From Paenibacillus sp. JJ-223 (GTDB lineage: Bacteria; Bacillota; Bacilli; Paenibacillales; Paenibacillaceae), in NCBI RefSeq assembly GCF_927798175.1, contig NZ_CAKMMP010000006.1:186001-250000 (forward strand): a DNA stretch of 64,000 nt. The letters are read 5' to 3'. The notes under the pieces were generated by a model. It was not told where the DNA came from, ran no database searches, and saw only the letters and a program-made list of their open reading frames with translations. Below are positions 16,952 to 27,543 of the stretch, piece by piece. The first letter of the stretch is position 1. Each line of letters opens with the position of its first letter. The translations under genes were made by a program, and so were the position numbers.

Positions 16952-18706
16952 CTAGACTTCAAGTTTGAGCAGGCGGAAATCAAGCCCTTCCAACGCTATA
17001 TCCAGCGTCGACGTTTCCGAGGTCAGCACTTCGCCGCTAAATGCATCGCGCCAGCTTGCTTCTTCCGGCATGGGCAATTGCAGCACCCGAGGCGACTCGG
17101 CGGCATTCATCAGCAGGCGGAAATGTTCGTGGCTCCCGTCATCGGTGCGTTCGATTATGATTGCGGCATCTTTTTGGGCGGCGTGCACGATGCGCCAATG
17201 GGAGCCGCGCAGCGCCGCATGGGTTTTGCGCAGCGTGATGATCCGCGTGTAGAAGTCGAGCAGTTCGCGGTTTTGCCGGGTTTCGTCCCATTCCATGCAT
17301 TTCCGGCATCCCGGATCGTAGCCGCCTTCCAACCCGACTTCGTCGCCGTAGTAGATGCATGGTACTCCCGGGTAGGTCAACAGCAGCAGGACGGCAAGCT
17401 TCATGCGCCGAACGTCGCCCTCGCAGACCGTCAAGAGGCGCGGCGTGTCATGGCTGCCCAGCAGATTGAAGGCCGCCTCCGTGACGGATTGCGGATAAGC
17501 CGCGAGCAGATTTCCGATCTCTCCGGCGAAGGCAGCTCCGTCTAATTTGCCATGGACCGCATAATCCAGCACCGAATTGGTAAAAGGGTAGTTCATGACT
17601 GCATCGAACTGGTCCCCTTGCAGCCACATGATGGAATCGTGCCAGATCTCGCCGAGGATATACGCGTCCGGCTTGATGCTTTTGACCGTATCCCGGAACT
17701 CGCGCCAGAAGCGGTGATCCACTTCGTTCGCCACGTCCAGCCTCCATCCGTCGATGCCGATTTCCTGCACCCAATACCGGGCGACCTCAAGAAGGTAGGC
17801 TTTGACTTCGGGGTGCTCGGTGTTGAGCTTAGGCATGATCGGTTCGAAGGCAAACGTATCGTACGTCGGAATGCCGTCCTCGATCCGCAGCGGCCATTCG
17901 CGCACATGGAACCATTCGGCGTATGGCGAAGCCTGGCCGTTTTTCATTACATCGACGAAAGGCGGGAAGTCTCTTCCCGAATGGTTGAATACCGCATCGA
18001 GCACCACCCGAATGCCGCGGGCATGACATGCATCCACGAGCTCCTTAAGCTTGGCATTGGTGCCGAAATGAGGATCGACCCTCAAATAATCGGCCGTATT
18101 GTATTTGTGGTTGGTGCTGGCCTCGAACACCGGAGTAAAGTAAATGGCGTTTACGCCGAGCTGGTTCAAATGGTCGAGGTGGTCGATCACTCCCTGCAAA
18201 TCTCCGCCGAAGAAATTGGTCGGGGTCGGTTCGCCGCCCCAAGGCTCCGCATCTTCGGGGCTGATGGACGGGTCGCCGTTCGCGAAACGCTCCGGAAAAA
18301 TCTGATAAAAGACAGCGTCCTTCACCCATGCAGGCGCCTGGAAAATGTCCGCCGGATTCAGGAAAGGAAAGTCGTAAAATTCCAGCGGGTTTTCGGGCAG
18401 CTCGGTTTCGAATCCCCGTTCGGTCATCCAAATCCGTTCGCCGTCCTGCTCCAGTTCGAACCCGTAGCGCAATCTTCGATATGGAGGCTGCACTTCGATT
18501 TGCCAGTAATCGAACAGCTCGTCGCTGGCGAATTTGCGCATCGGAAGGGTACGGGCCGTGCGTTCCCAAGCGTATTTGTCCCCGATGACGGCGGATACCT
18601 GATCCAGATCGTCACGTCCGGTTCGCAGGCGGATATGCAGGGTGTTGCGATCATAAGCATAAGACCAGTTCAAGCGTGCACGATGATAAATAGCTTCAAG
18701 CTGCAT
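16952..18706 (-). CDS. Neopullulanase/cyclomaltodextrinase-type GH13 glycosidase
   Basis: The 584-residue product is a GH13 subfamily 20-like enzyme: an N-terminal beta domain of about 120 residues (involved in dimer formation in the family), a TIM barrel and a C-terminal domain. Catalytic residues are Asp324 (GWRLDVANE), Glu353 (ILGEIWHD) and Asp420 (LLGSHDTPR); the region IV-V signatures [10 protein letters not shown] and [10 protein letters not shown] are intact. There is no signal peptide, so it acts inside the cell on imported cyclodextrins and maltooligosaccharides, cutting alpha-1,4 and perhaps alpha-1,6 bonds. AAGGAGTG precedes the ATG. With the CGTase and the importer it completes an extracellular-cyclise, import, intracellular-hydrolyse route. 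Cyclomaltodextrinase, maltogenic amylase and neopullulanase cannot be separated by sequence alone. Confidence 0.93.
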   Translation of the reverse strand: MQLEAIYHRARLNWSYAYDRNTLHIRLRTGRDDLDQVSAVIGDKYAWERTARTLPMRKFASDELFDYWQIEVQPPYRRLRYGFELEQDGERIWMTERGFETELPENPLEFYDFPFLNPADIFQAPAWVKDAVFYQIFPERFANGDPSISPEDAEPWGGEPTPTNFFGGDLQGVIDHLDHLNQLGVNAIYFTPVFEASTNHKYNTADYLRVDPHFGTNAKLKELVDACHARGIRVVLDAVFNHSGRDFPPFVDVMKNGQASPYAEWFHVREWPLRIEDGIPTYDTFAFEPIMPKLNTEHPEVKAYLLEVARYWVQEIGIDGWRLDVANEVDHRFWREFRDTVKSIKPDAYILGEIWHDSIMWLQGDQFDAVMNYPFTNSVLDYAVHGKLDGAAFAGEIGNLLAAYPQSVTEAAFNLLGSHDTPRLLTVCEGDVRRMKLAVLLLLTYPGVPCIYYGDEVGLEGGYDPGCRKCMEWDETRQNRELLDFYTRIITLRKTHAALRGSHWRIVHAAQKDAAIIIERTDDGSHEHFRLLMNAAESPRVLQLPMPEEASWRDAFSGEVLTSETSTLDIALEGLDFRLLKLEV

Positions 18707-18760
18707 TACACATTCACTCCTTGGATGGAATAGTGGTGGTGCAAATCAGGCCAGAAAACG

Positions 18761-18797
18761 CAAAAAAGGCACAACCTCCAATGTTCGCGAGGTTGTA
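18761..18797 (-). terminator. Minus-strand terminator after the M32 carboxypeptidase
   Basis: On the minus strand ACAACCTC pairs with GAGGTTGT (18789-18796 with 18771-18778), followed by GCCTTTTTTG. It lies about 140 bases after the carboxypeptidase stop codon and before the neopullulanase start, so the two minus-strand genes are separate units. Confidence 0.75.
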
Positions 18798-18934
18798 CCT
18801 TTCGGCAACATAGCCTTTAAATTATGTCATTATTATACAGTCGGACGGAGGAAAAGGGAAGCCATAAAATGATAAATTTTTTCCCGAAAAGAAATCATTT
18901 CCGGTTGTGTTTTGCTGCATTGGGTTTGTTGCGC

Positions 18935-20437
18935 TCACAACGAATATAACCGTTCGTATTTCTCGGTCAAATAACGAATCAATGGAGCGGTATCAATGCC
19001 TTGTCCCGTAATAGCGTGAATGAGTTCGTCAGCGGAACGCGATTTGCCGTATTGCTGGACATGCGTTGCCAGCCATTCGAGGATCGGTTCAAGTCGGTCT
19101 TCTTCGACCAGTTGGTCGTAGTCGGAAAGGTCTCGGCGGATCGCTTCATGAAGCTGCGCAGCGTAGACGAAACCGAGCGTATACGAAGGGAACAGTCCAA
19201 ACCCGGCAGACCAATGTCCGTCTTGCAGAATGCCCTCCAGATGGGATGGCGGACGCACGCCGAGATATTCCTCGTACTTGTCGTTCCAGGCTTCAGGCAA
19301 TGCATCGTAATCGACTTCCCCGGCAATGATAGCCAGTTCCAGTTCGTATCGAATGATAAGGTGCAGGTTGTAGGTCAGCTCGTCCGACTCGAAACGGTTC
19401 AGCGAAGGCCGTACGGCGTTCAGAGCTAAATAAAATTCGTCCAGCTCAACATTGGCGAACGGGTCCGGCTGCAATTGCTGCAGGCCTGGATAATGGTTCT
19501 GCCAGAAGCCCTTGTGCCTGCCGATAAATTTTTCGAAAAAGATGGATTGGGATTCATGTATGCCGTAGGAGGTAAAGATGCCAAGACCGGTATGGATCAA
19601 TTCGGGATCGATATGCTGGGTATAGAGCGAGTGGCCCCCTTCGTGGAGCGCGCTCCATAATGAAATGCGCACGTCATTTTCTACATATTTCGACGCCACC
19701 CGCGCGTCATGGGGGTTAATGGCTGAGCTAAAAGGATGTACCGTTGCGCCGAATTTACCGGCATCGAAGTCGTATCGTATTGCATTTAACAACTGTATTC
19801 CGAGCTGTTCTTGTTTATCCAACGGAAACGGCCGAGTGAAGATGGATGTGTCCGGCTGTCTTGGCGCGGAGGTTACGCGTGCAATCAGGGGCAACAACGC
19901 CGATTTCAATTCTCCGAAGATACGGTTCAAGGTGCGGGCATTCAAATCGGGATCGAATTGCTGCACCAGCGCATCGTACGGATGCTCGTCATATCCCCAG
20001 TAGGAAGCAAATTTCAGGCTGAGATCGAAAATGGATTTCAGATGAGGAGCGAACAGGGAAAAATCATTGGCTGCCCTGGCTTCGAGCCAGGCTACGCTTG
20101 CGAGTCCTTGCCGATCTACGAATGCTCGATATTCCTCCACAGGGATAGCGCTCCAGCGCGTAAAAGCTCTGCGATGCTCTCGTACAATCCGCTTCGTGAG
20201 ATCATCCGCATGTTCATCAGACTCTGCTTCTTCCAAAAGCTTGCCGAATTCCGGGTCCCTTTGTAATTTGAACAATTCTTCGGCAAGTGTACCTTTGGCA
20301 CGTGCGGCGTGGATCGCGCCTTTGCGCGGCGCACCTGTTCGGGCATCCCAGTTCAGCAGGGTGAGCACCTGTTTGTAATGTTCGATTTTTTCGATATGTT
20401 GAAGCAATTTCGGATGCAGGTTCGTGATCGTTGGCAT
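18935..20437 (-). CDS. Carboxypeptidase M32 (carboxypeptidase Taq family)
   Basis: The 500-residue product is a full-length metallocarboxypeptidase of family M32. The zinc motif HEGGH is at residues 265-269, with the third ligand Glu in IHESQS (about 295-299). HPFSSAINPHDARVASKY and VRPSLNRFESDELTYNLH are family signatures. It removes C-terminal residues from peptides in the cytoplasm and has no signal peptide. AAAGGAGC stands before the ATG at 20437. The peptide importer starts 250 bases away on the opposite strand, and a shared role in peptide use is plausible but not shown. Confidence 0.95.
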   Translation of the reverse strand: MPTITNLHPKLLQHIEKIEHYKQVLTLLNWDARTGAPRKGAIHAARAKGTLAEELFKLQRDPEFGKLLEEAESDEHADDLTKRIVREHRRAFTRWSAIPVEEYRAFVDRQGLASVAWLEARAANDFSLFAPHLKSIFDLSLKFASYWGYDEHPYDALVQQFDPDLNARTLNRIFGELKSALLPLIARVTSAPRQPDTSIFTRPFPLDKQEQLGIQLLNAIRYDFDAGKFGATVHPFSSAINPHDARVASKYVENDVRISLWSALHEGGHSLYTQHIDPELIHTGLGIFTSYGIHESQSIFFEKFIGRHKGFWQNHYPGLQQLQPDPFANVELDEFYLALNAVRPSLNRFESDELTYNLHLIIRYELELAIIAGEVDYDALPEAWNDKYEEYLGVRPPSHLEGILQDGHWSAGFGLFPSYTLGFVYAAQLHEAIRRDLSDYDQLVEEDRLEPILEWLATHVQQYGKSRSADELIHAITGQGIDTAPLIRYLTEKYERLYSL

Positions 20438-20688
20438 CGGTCAAGCTCCTTTCCCATAATCAGGATAATTTTTCAAGTATCTTAGCATCCGGCGTTTGTG
20501 GGTGTAAACGAAATCGACCCACTTTGTGGATTAACAAAAAATGAATTCATAGTTTATAAATGCTTATTTTACAAAACGCAGGCCTCCGTTTAGCCTTAGA
20601 TTAAATTTCACTAATCCGACAAGTTAAGTCGTGATTATCGTTCCTGTCGGGCCTTACCCATCGGGAAGAATAGAAAGGGGATTGTCTT

Positions 20689-22290
20689 ATGAAAAACAAA
20701 TGGAAACCTGCGCTGCTCTTGATCCTGATCGTGCTGCTGCTCGCCGGCTGCGCTTCGGGAGGTCAGGGGCAAACGACGCAGGGAGCAGCTGCGTCCGGGA
20801 ATGACGCACCCGCATCGGCCGAAGGCGAGGCCAAGCAAGGCCAGGTGCTGAATATCGGATATCCGACTCAGCCCGTGACGCTGGACGCCCACATTTCCTC
20901 CAATACGGCCGTAAAGGACGTGTCCCGCGAAATTTACGAACAATTGGTTACGCTGGACCAAAACGCCCAAGTCATTCCGCTATTGGCCGAGTCCTACGAA
21001 GTTAGCGAGGATCGATTGACGTACACGTTCCATCTTCGCCAAGGCGTGAAGTTTCACAATGGCAAGGAACTCCAAGCCGAGGATGTCGAGGCTTCATTGA
21101 ATCGCTGGATCAGGTTGTCCAGCCATGGGAAAGCCAATTTTGTCGGTGCCGTTGCCAAAGCCAAAGACAAATATACGGTGGAGCTTCAGTTGAAAACGCC
21201 GTTCTTGCTGACGCTGCAGCTGTTGGCCGACCCCATTCCGGCTGCTGCCATTTATCCAAAAGAGGTGGTCGAAGCGGCCGAGGATACGGGCATTAAAGAG
21301 TTCATCGGCACAGGGCCTTATCAATTGGAGGAATGGAAGCAAGATCAGTACATTCACCTGAAAAAGTTCGATGATTACAGTGCGCGAACCGAACCGGCCG
21401 ACGGTGCGGGAGGCAAGAAGGAAGCGATCGCCAGCGATCTCTACTTCCGCTTCGTGACGGATGAGTCCACGCGGTTGGCCGGGATTGCTTCCGGGGAGTA
21501 CGACATTGCGCTCAACATTTCGGTGGACAATGAGCAGCAGGTCGCTTCGAATCCGGATCTGCAGACGTATCTGAGTCCAGGCGGTCTGATCGCTTACTTC
21601 TATAACAGCCAGAACGGCCTGTTTCAGAACGTGAAGCTGCGTCAGGCGGTCAACGCGATCCAGAATGCGGACGACATCCTGACATCGACGTTCCGGGACG
21701 AGCAATTTTATGTCAAAACATCCTCCCTGGTCCTGCCGGAATTCCCGAACTGGTACTCGGAGAAAGGCAAGGAAGCCTATAGCCAGGCGAATGCCGAGAA
21801 AGCCAAGCAGCTATTGCAAGAAGCGGGATACAACGGGGAGGAGATTACCATCTTCACCACTCGCGATTACGTGGACCAATACAATGTGGCCGTCGTGCTC
21901 CAGCAAGAGCTTGAATCGATCGGGGTGAAGGTAAAACTCGATGTGTACGATTGGCCTACCTTGCAGGAGAAGCTTGCGACAGGAAAGGGATGGGACATCT
22001 ATCCGATGAGTTATGCATTCCGGCCAACGTTCTACCAGTATTCGTTCTGGGGAGGGGCCGCTGGGCTGCTGAAGAGCGAGAAGCTGGATGAGCTTCTTCA
22101 AGGCATTCGCACCGCTTCATCGGTGGAAGAAGCACGTCCGTTGATCGATGGACTGCAACAATTTGTATGGGACGAGGTGCCCTTCTCCATCATTGGGCAC
22201 TCGAAACAAATTACGGCGCTGTCCAAAAACGTTCAGGGATTCCAAAACATCCTTGGACCGATTTTCTGGAATACGTCCAATACCAAGTAA
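20689..22290 (+). CDS. Dipeptide/oligopeptide ABC transporter substrate-binding lipoprotein
   Basis: The 533-residue product is a family 5 extracellular binding protein (DppA/OppA type). The signal peptide ends in lipobox LLAGC with Cys21 as the lipidated residue, followed by a low-complexity Gly/Ala/Ser linker. GYPTQPVTLDAHISSNTAVKD and YTFHLRQGVKFHNGKEL are typical of this family. GAAAGGGG lies upstream of the ATG at 20689. It is the first gene of an operon with two permeases, two ATPases and two hydrolases of the M20 and M28 folds, so it likely brings in peptides or N-acylated amino acids processed by those enzymes. The divergent 250-base gap has no operator I can identify. Confidence 0.93.
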   Translation: MKNKWKPALLLILIVLLLAGCASGGQGQTTQGAAASGNDAPASAEGEAKQGQVLNIGYPTQPVTLDAHISSNTAVKDVSREIYEQLVTLDQNAQVIPLLAESYEVSEDRLTYTFHLRQGVKFHNGKELQAEDVEASLNRWIRLSSHGKANFVGAVAKAKDKYTVELQLKTPFLLTLQLLADPIPAAAIYPKEVVEAAEDTGIKEFIGTGPYQLEEWKQDQYIHLKKFDDYSARTEPADGAGGKKEAIASDLYFRFVTDESTRLAGIASGEYDIALNISVDNEQQVASNPDLQTYLSPGGLIAYFYNSQNGLFQNVKLRQAVNAIQNADDILTSTFRDEQFYVKTSSLVLPEFPNWYSEKGKEAYSQANAEKAKQLLQEAGYNGEEITIFTTRDYVDQYNVAVVLQQELESIGVKVKLDVYDWPTLQEKLATGKGWDIYPMSYAFRPTFYQYSFWGGAAGLLKSEKLDELLQGIRTASSVEEARPLIDGLQQFVWDEVPFSIIGHSKQITALSKNVQGFQNILGPIFWNTSNTK

Positions 22291-22391
22291 AAAAGGCGGC
22301 AAATCGGCAGCCCAAGCTGCGGCGCATTCACGCATAAGGGCTGCCATTCTGCTAACTGATGCGAAGCGGGGGGATTTGATTGGGAGGATAC

Positions 22392-23330
22392 ATGGTTCGC
22401 CGGTTGCTTTCGCTGGTGCCTGTGCTGTTCGTCGTGGCGGTGGTCGTGTTCTCTATCATCCATCTGACGCCCGGCGATCCGGCGGCGATTCTGCTGGGTG
22501 AGGAGGCAACCCAGGCCGACATTGACGAAATGCGAAGCCGGATGGGACTGGATCGCCCGATTTACGAGCAATTCGGCATTTGGCTGCTGGGCCTGCTCTC
22601 CGGCGATTTGGGACAATCCGTTTTTCTGGACAAACCGGTTGTGCAAGCTTTCGTGGAAAGGTTGGGCCCCACGTTGTCTCTTGCCATCCTTGCCCAGATC
22701 ATCGGTATTGCGCTGGCATTGACGCTAGGCATCACTGCGGCTAGACACAGAGGCGGCATCGTGGACCAATTCGTCATGGGGTTCTCGATGTTAGGCATCT
22801 CCATACCAAGCTTTTTGCTCGGCTCCCTGCTGGTCATCCTGTTCGGGGTCAAGCTGCAATGGCTTCCCGTTGCAGGATATCAACCGCTGGAGTCAGGCTT
22901 GTGGTCGCACCTGAAATACTTGCTGTTGCCCGGCATTGTGCTGGGCGTAATCCAAGCTGCCCTGATCGCACGCATGACGAGAGCGTCCATTCTGGACGTG
23001 CTGTCGGAGAACTTCATCAAAACGGCCAAAGCCAAGGGTGTAAAGGAAAAATGGATCATTTATACACATGCGCTCCGGGTTGCGTTCATTCCCATCCTGA
23101 CTGTCATCGGCGAATCCTTTGGCGGTCTCGTAACAGGTGCAGCTGTCATCGAAACGCTGTTCAATATTCCGGGCGTGGGGCAATTGATCGTCAATTCCAT
23201 CAGCCGCCGTGACTACACGGTTATTCAGGGCTCGGTGCTGCTCGTGACCGTGGCATACGTATTCGTGAACTTGATCGTCGATTTGTTATACGGCGTGGTT
23301 GATCCGCGCGTTCGTCTGAATAAAAAATAA
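22392..23330 (+). CDS. Peptide ABC transporter permease, DppB/OppB type
   Basis: The 312-residue product has the DppB/OppB layout: first helix MVRRLLSLVPVLFVVAVVVF, HLTPGDPA, MGLDRPIYEQF, then the core with the cytoplasmic loop RASILDVLSENFIKTAKAKG that contacts the ATPase, ending VDLLYGVVDPRVRL. The ATG at 22392 follows GGGAGGA closely; a TTG four codons earlier also has a purine-rich stretch before it, so the start is uncertain by 12 bases. It is 101 bases after the binding-protein gene. Confidence 0.92.
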   Translation: MVRRLLSLVPVLFVVAVVVFSIIHLTPGDPAAILLGEEATQADIDEMRSRMGLDRPIYEQFGIWLLGLLSGDLGQSVFLDKPVVQAFVERLGPTLSLAILAQIIGIALALTLGITAARHRGGIVDQFVMGFSMLGISIPSFLLGSLLVILFGVKLQWLPVAGYQPLESGLWSHLKYLLLPGIVLGVIQAALIARMTRASILDVLSENFIKTAKAKGVKEKWIIYTHALRVAFIPILTVIGESFGGLVTGAAVIETLFNIPGVGQLIVNSISRRDYTVIQGSVLLVTVAYVFVNLIVDLLYGVVDPRVRLNKK

Positions 23331-23371
23331 TTTCATCGTCATTAATTTTGACTACAAAAGGAGGAACGCCT

Positions 23372-24295
23372 ATGTCGGCGAATTCGGGAGCCGCTCTGGC
23401 CCCGGCCGGGCTCCGCTCCGCCACAAACCGGCGCTTGGCCTTCAAGCGCATCACGCATAACCGCCTACTGGTGACGGGGGCGTTCATTCTGTTCCTGCTC
23501 TTGCTGCTCATTAGCTTCGGGCCGCTTCTGACGCCATACGGTCCGTTGCAGATCGATCCGGTCAACCGCCTGAAAGGGCCCAGTCTGGCTCATCCGTTCG
23601 GCACGGACAACTTCGGTCGCGACGTGTTCACCCGCGCGGTGTACGGACTGCGCATTTCGGTCATCGTGGGATTGGCGGTGACGGCCATCTCGTCGCTGAT
23701 CGGCATGCTGATTGGATTGCTGTCGGCCAGTTACACGCTGTTGGACCATATCCTGATGCGCATCTGCGACGGGTTGTTCGCGTTTCCTTCCATCTTGCTC
23801 GCTATTTCGATCATGGCTGCACTCGGACCGCGTCCGGTGAATGTCGTCATCGCCTTAAGCATCATTTTCATTCCATCCGTGGCGCGAATCATTCGGGCCA
23901 AGGCGCTTGTGGTCAGGGAACTGACCTACATCGAGGCGTTGCATGCCCAAGGGGCAAGCCGTTGGCGGATCATCTGGATCCATATGGCTCCCAACACCTT
24001 ATCGCCGCTCATCATTCAGGCCACGTTCATTTTTGCGGTATCCATTCTGACGGAAGCGTCGCTCAGTTTCCTTGGTGCGGGCATCCCATCGCCTGCGCCG
24101 AGTCTCGGAAACATGCTGTTCGACGGCAAAAACGTCATCTATAACGCTTGGTGGATGACCGTGTTTCCCGGCAGCTTCCTGTTGCTGGTCGTACTCGGCC
24201 TGAATTTGTTCGGCGACGGGCTCAGGGACCTGATGGACCCGCATGCACGCAAGGCGAAAGGAGGGAAGCGCCGTGGAAAAAGAGCCGTTGCTTGA
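23372..24295 (+). CDS. Peptide ABC transporter permease, DppC/OppC type
   Basis: The 307-residue product has the DppC/OppC features: a charged N-terminal tail, a first helix after FKRITHNRLLVTGAF, the motif HPFGTDNFGRDVFTRAVYGLR, and the ATPase-contact loop VRELTYIEALHAQGASRWRI. AAAGGAGG sits before the ATG at 23372. It ends NLFGDGLRDLMDPHARK and overlaps the next gene by 23 bases, so the two are translationally coupled. Confidence 0.93.
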   Translation: MSANSGAALAPAGLRSATNRRLAFKRITHNRLLVTGAFILFLLLLLISFGPLLTPYGPLQIDPVNRLKGPSLAHPFGTDNFGRDVFTRAVYGLRISVIVGLAVTAISSLIGMLIGLLSASYTLLDHILMRICDGLFAFPSILLAISIMAALGPRPVNVVIALSIIFIPSVARIIRAKALVVRELTYIEALHAQGASRWRIIWIHMAPNTLSPLIIQATFIFAVSILTEASLSFLGAGIPSPAPSLGNMLFDGKNVIYNAWWMTVFPGSFLLLVVLGLNLFGDGLRDLMDPHARKAKGGKRRGKRAVA

Positions 24296-25292
24296 CGTAC
24301 GGGACTTGAAAGTGTCCATTGCTACCGAACGAGGAACCATTCATGCGGTGGATGGCGTCACCTTCCGCGTTCATGCGGGAGAGACGCTTGGCATTGTAGG
24401 TGAATCCGGTTGCGGCAAAAGCGTCACCGCCGAATCGATCCTACGACTGTTTGACGAAGAGGCCGTACGGTACGGCGGAGAGGTCCGCTATGAGGGAACC
24501 AACTTGCTTGCGTTGTCCGTGCGGGAGATGGAGCGTATTCGAGGCAACGACATCTCGATGATTTTCCAGGACCCGATGTCTTCCTTGAGTCCGGTGCATA
24601 CCATCGGCAAGCAGATTGCCGAAAGTTTGAGGCTCCATCGGGGGTTACGAGGCAAAAAGGCAAAAGAAGCGGCCGTGGAATTGCTGCGCAAAACGGGCAT
24701 TCCGTCCCCGGAACGGCGCTTCGACGAGCATCCGCATGAAATATCGGGCGGCATGCGGCAGCGCGTCATGATCGCGATGGCCTTGGCTTGCAATCCCAAG
24801 CTGCTCATTGCGGATGAGCCGACTACAGCGCTCGATGTCACGATTCAGGCGCAGATCCTGGATTTGATCTCCAGCTTGAAGAATGAAAACCGCATGGGCG
24901 TCATCCTGATCACGCATGATCTGGGGGTCGTCGCCGAGACATGCTCCAGAGTGGCAGTCATGTATTTGGGCCAAGTCGTGGAGGAAGCGGATGTGGATGA
25001 CCTGTTCTTCAACCCCCAGCATCCGTACACGTCGGGGCTGATGAGCTCCATCCCCCGGATTGACGGGGATCGCAGCGAGAAGCTGCATGTCATCGAAGGT
25101 ACGGTGCCCTCCCTCCACCATGTTCCGGCCGGTTGCCGGTTCGCCTCCAGATGCGCGCATGCCAGCGAACGCTGCCTGAAGGAGACCCCGCCCTTGAAGG
25201 GCATCGGGGAAAATCATATAGTGCGCTGCTGGTATCCGGGTATCGCAGCGGCGACGCAGGAGAGGGGGGAGGAATATGAGCACATTGTCTGA
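24273..25292 (+). CDS. Peptide ABC transporter ATP-binding protein, DppD/OppD type
   Basis: The 339-residue ATPase has Walker A GESGCGKS, the signature ISGGMRQRV, Walker [13 protein letters not shown] and the C-terminal oligopeptide-transporter extension with [14 protein letters not shown], whose cysteines resemble the Fe-S cluster ligands found in some members. The GTG at 24273 is selected since AAAGGAGGG lies 6 bases before it. It overlaps both neighbours. Confidence 0.93.
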   Translation: MEKEPLLDVRDLKVSIATERGTIHAVDGVTFRVHAGETLGIVGESGCGKSVTAESILRLFDEEAVRYGGEVRYEGTNLLALSVREMERIRGNDISMIFQDPMSSLSPVHTIGKQIAESLRLHRGLRGKKAKEAAVELLRKTGIPSPERRFDEHPHEISGGMRQRVMIAMALACNPKLLIADEPTTALDVTIQAQILDLISSLKNENRMGVILITHDLGVVAETCSRVAVMYLGQVVEEADVDDLFFNPQHPYTSGLMSSIPRIDGDRSEKLHVIEGTVPSLHHVPAGCRFASRCAHASERCLKETPPLKGIGENHIVRCWYPGIAAATQERGEEYEHIV

Positions 25293-26259
25293 GGAGCAGC
25301 CGCTGCTGCATATCGACGGATTGACCAAACATTTTCCGGTGAAATCGTCTCTGGGCAGAACGACGGGCCAAGTCAAGGCTGTGAACGGTGTATCTTTTGA
25401 CGTCCATGCCGGGCAGACCTTCGGACTTGTGGGCGAGTCGGGCTGCGGCAAAAGCACGCTCGGCCGAACGATCCTTCGATTGATCGAACCGACGTCCGGA
25501 AACGCCGTTTATGACGGTACGGACATTTTCGGCCTAGGCAAAAGCCAGCTTCGAAGTTACCGCCAGCATATGCAGATGGTATTCCAGGACCCGTACACTT
25601 CGCTTGATCCGCGCAAGCGCGTTGGTTACACCATTGAGGAGCCATTGCTGATTCACCGCAAAGGCAGCAAGCGGCAACGGACCGAGAAAGCGTTGGAGCT
25701 GCTGTACAAAGTAGGTTTCAACGAGGAGCATTACAGTCGTTATCCGCACGAGTTCTCAGGCGGACAGCGCCAGCGTCTGGGCATTGCCAAAGCGCTGGCG
25801 CTCGATCCCAAGCTCATCATCTGTGACGAGCCGGTATCGGCGTTGGATGTCTCCATCCAATCGCAAGTCATTAATCTGCTGGAAGAAGTGCAGCAGGAGA
25901 GCGGCATCGCGTATCTGTTTATTGCGCATGATCTGAGCGTGGTACGACACATTGCCGATCGGATCGGAGTGATGTATTTGGGGCATATGGTCGAACAAGG
26001 ACCGACGGAAGAACTGTTTGCCGATCCGCTGCATCCGTATACAAAATCACTGCTGTCGGCCGTGCCCGTGCCGAATCCGCGCCTGAAGAGAGAGCGGGTC
26101 GTCTTGAGCGGAGAAATTCCTTCTCCGCTGAACCCGCCGTCCGGATGCGTGTTTCACACCCGCTGTCCCTATGCGATGGATGTGTGCAGAGCCGTCGTGC
26201 CGGACAATCTTGCCGTTGCCCCGGGCAGGGAGGTACAGTGCCACCTTTATCAACACTGA
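25276..26259 (+). CDS. Peptide ABC transporter ATP-binding protein, DppF/OppF type
   Basis: The 327-residue ATPase has Walker [10 protein letters not shown], the Q-loop region [19 protein letters not shown], signature [15 protein letters not shown], Walker [13 protein letters not shown], and the OppF C-terminal segment [15 protein letters not shown]. The ATG at 25276 lies inside the end of the previous gene (17-base overlap) after GGGGGGAGGA. It forms the heterodimeric motor with the preceding ATPase. Confidence 0.94.
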   Translation: MSTLSEEQPLLHIDGLTKHFPVKSSLGRTTGQVKAVNGVSFDVHAGQTFGLVGESGCGKSTLGRTILRLIEPTSGNAVYDGTDIFGLGKSQLRSYRQHMQMVFQDPYTSLDPRKRVGYTIEEPLLIHRKGSKRQRTEKALELLYKVGFNEEHYSRYPHEFSGGQRQRLGIAKALALDPKLIICDEPVSALDVSIQSQVINLLEEVQQESGIAYLFIAHDLSVVRHIADRIGVMYLGHMVEQGPTEELFADPLHPYTKSLLSAVPVPNPRLKRERVVLSGEIPSPLNPPSGCVFHTRCPYAMDVCRAVVPDNLAVAPGREVQCHLYQH

Positions 26260-26304
26260 CCCGTTCTGAATGTTATATAGAAGAAAGAGAAGGAGGAGTA
26301 TGAT

Positions 26305-27543
26305 ATGAGCTTTGCATGCGTTGCCGAAAAGTGGAAGGATGAAGCGATCCGGCTGCGCCGCCAGTTCCATCAGCATCCTGAACTGGGACATCAGGAATTC
26401 GAGACGGCCCGAACCGTTGCGGAGTTTCTGCAGGGAGCCGGTCTGGAAGTGCGGACCGGCGTCGGCGGCACGGGTGTCGTTGGGCTGCTTCATGGAAGCA
26501 GGCCGGGAAAGGTGCTGGCACTGCGGGCAGACATGGACGCACTACCGATGGAGGAAAAAACAGGCTTGCCCTTCGCCAGCCTTATTCCGGGGGTGATGCA
26601 TGCCTGCGGACATGACGTACACACGGCTATTCTATTAGGCACGGCCGCGGCGCTGAGCGAATACCGCGAACATTTGCATGGCACGGTGAAGTTCATATTT
26701 CAGCCTGCCGAGGAAGTGAGAGGAGGCGCAACCGACTTAATCGCAGACGGTGTGCTGCACAGCCCGAAGGTGGACGCCATTGCGGCCCTTCATGTATGGC
26801 CGAACTTGCCTGCGGGAACGGTTGGTATCCGAAAAGGACCGATGCTGGCTGCGGCGGACGCGTTCGATATACGCATCACGGGTAAAGGAGGCCATGCTGC
26901 TTATCCCCATCAGACCGTGGATGCCGTCGTGATCGCGGCCCAGGTCATCAGCGCTTTGCAGACGATCGTGTCCAGAAATGCTTCGCCGCTCGATTCCGTC
27001 GTATTGTCGATTACGAAGCTTCAAAGCAACAGCAAGGCGTACAATATCATTGCCGATGAAGTGCTGTTGGCGGGCACCGTCCGCACGCACCGCACCAAAA
27101 CGCGCGATGCGCTGCCGGAGCGTATCCGGCAATTGGTTCAGCGCGTTGCCGAAGGTTTCGGGGGACAAGCCGAATTGACGTATTATCGGGGAGGCTCGCC
27201 CGTCGTAAACGACGACCGGTTCGTGGACGTGATCCGTCAGGCCGGAGAGGCCATCGTGGGGCGGGAAGCTGTCGTTGAACTGCTGGAACCCTCCATGGGG
27301 GCCGAAGATTTCGGGGCTTATCTGGAGCATGTGCCGGGTGCGATGTTCCGCTTGGGGACCGTATCGGCGGAAGACGCCAGGTCACAGCTGCCTTTGCACA
27401 GCGATTCGATCATCTTTGACGAGCGCGCGATCGTCACGGGCATCGCGATCCTTGGGGAAACAGCGCTTCGCTATCTTGGCGGGAATTCGCAGGACGACCT
27501 CGTCATCGGGGTGGCCGGAAAGGTGGGCGATGCCCGTGACTGA
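26305..27543 (+). CDS. M20-family amidohydrolase (N-acyl-amino-acid or peptide deacylase)
   Basis: The 412-residue product belongs to the M20D amidohydrolases, which remove acyl groups from amino acids or cleave dipeptides. Metal-binding positions are seen in RRQFHQHPELGHQEFET, ALRADMDALPMEE, MHACGHDVHTAILLG and FQPAEEVRGGA, and the dimerisation lid carries GKGGHAAYPHQTVDAV. AAGGAGGAG precedes the ATG at 26305. It is 45 bases after the transporter ATPase, so it likely processes the imported substrate in the cytoplasm, which suggests N-acylated amino acids or peptides as cargo. Confidence 0.93.
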   Translation: MSFACVAEKWKDEAIRLRRQFHQHPELGHQEFETARTVAEFLQGAGLEVRTGVGGTGVVGLLHGSRPGKVLALRADMDALPMEEKTGLPFASLIPGVMHACGHDVHTAILLGTAAALSEYREHLHGTVKFIFQPAEEVRGGATDLIADGVLHSPKVDAIAALHVWPNLPAGTVGIRKGPMLAAADAFDIRITGKGGHAAYPHQTVDAVVIAAQVISALQTIVSRNASPLDSVVLSITKLQSNSKAYNIIADEVLLAGTVRTHRTKTRDALPERIRQLVQRVAEGFGGQAELTYYRGGSPVVNDDRFVDVIRQAGEAIVGREAVVELLEPSMGAEDFGAYLEHVPGAMFRLGTVSAEDARSQLPLHSDSIIFDERAIVTGIAILGETALRYLGGNSQDDLVIGVAGKVGDARD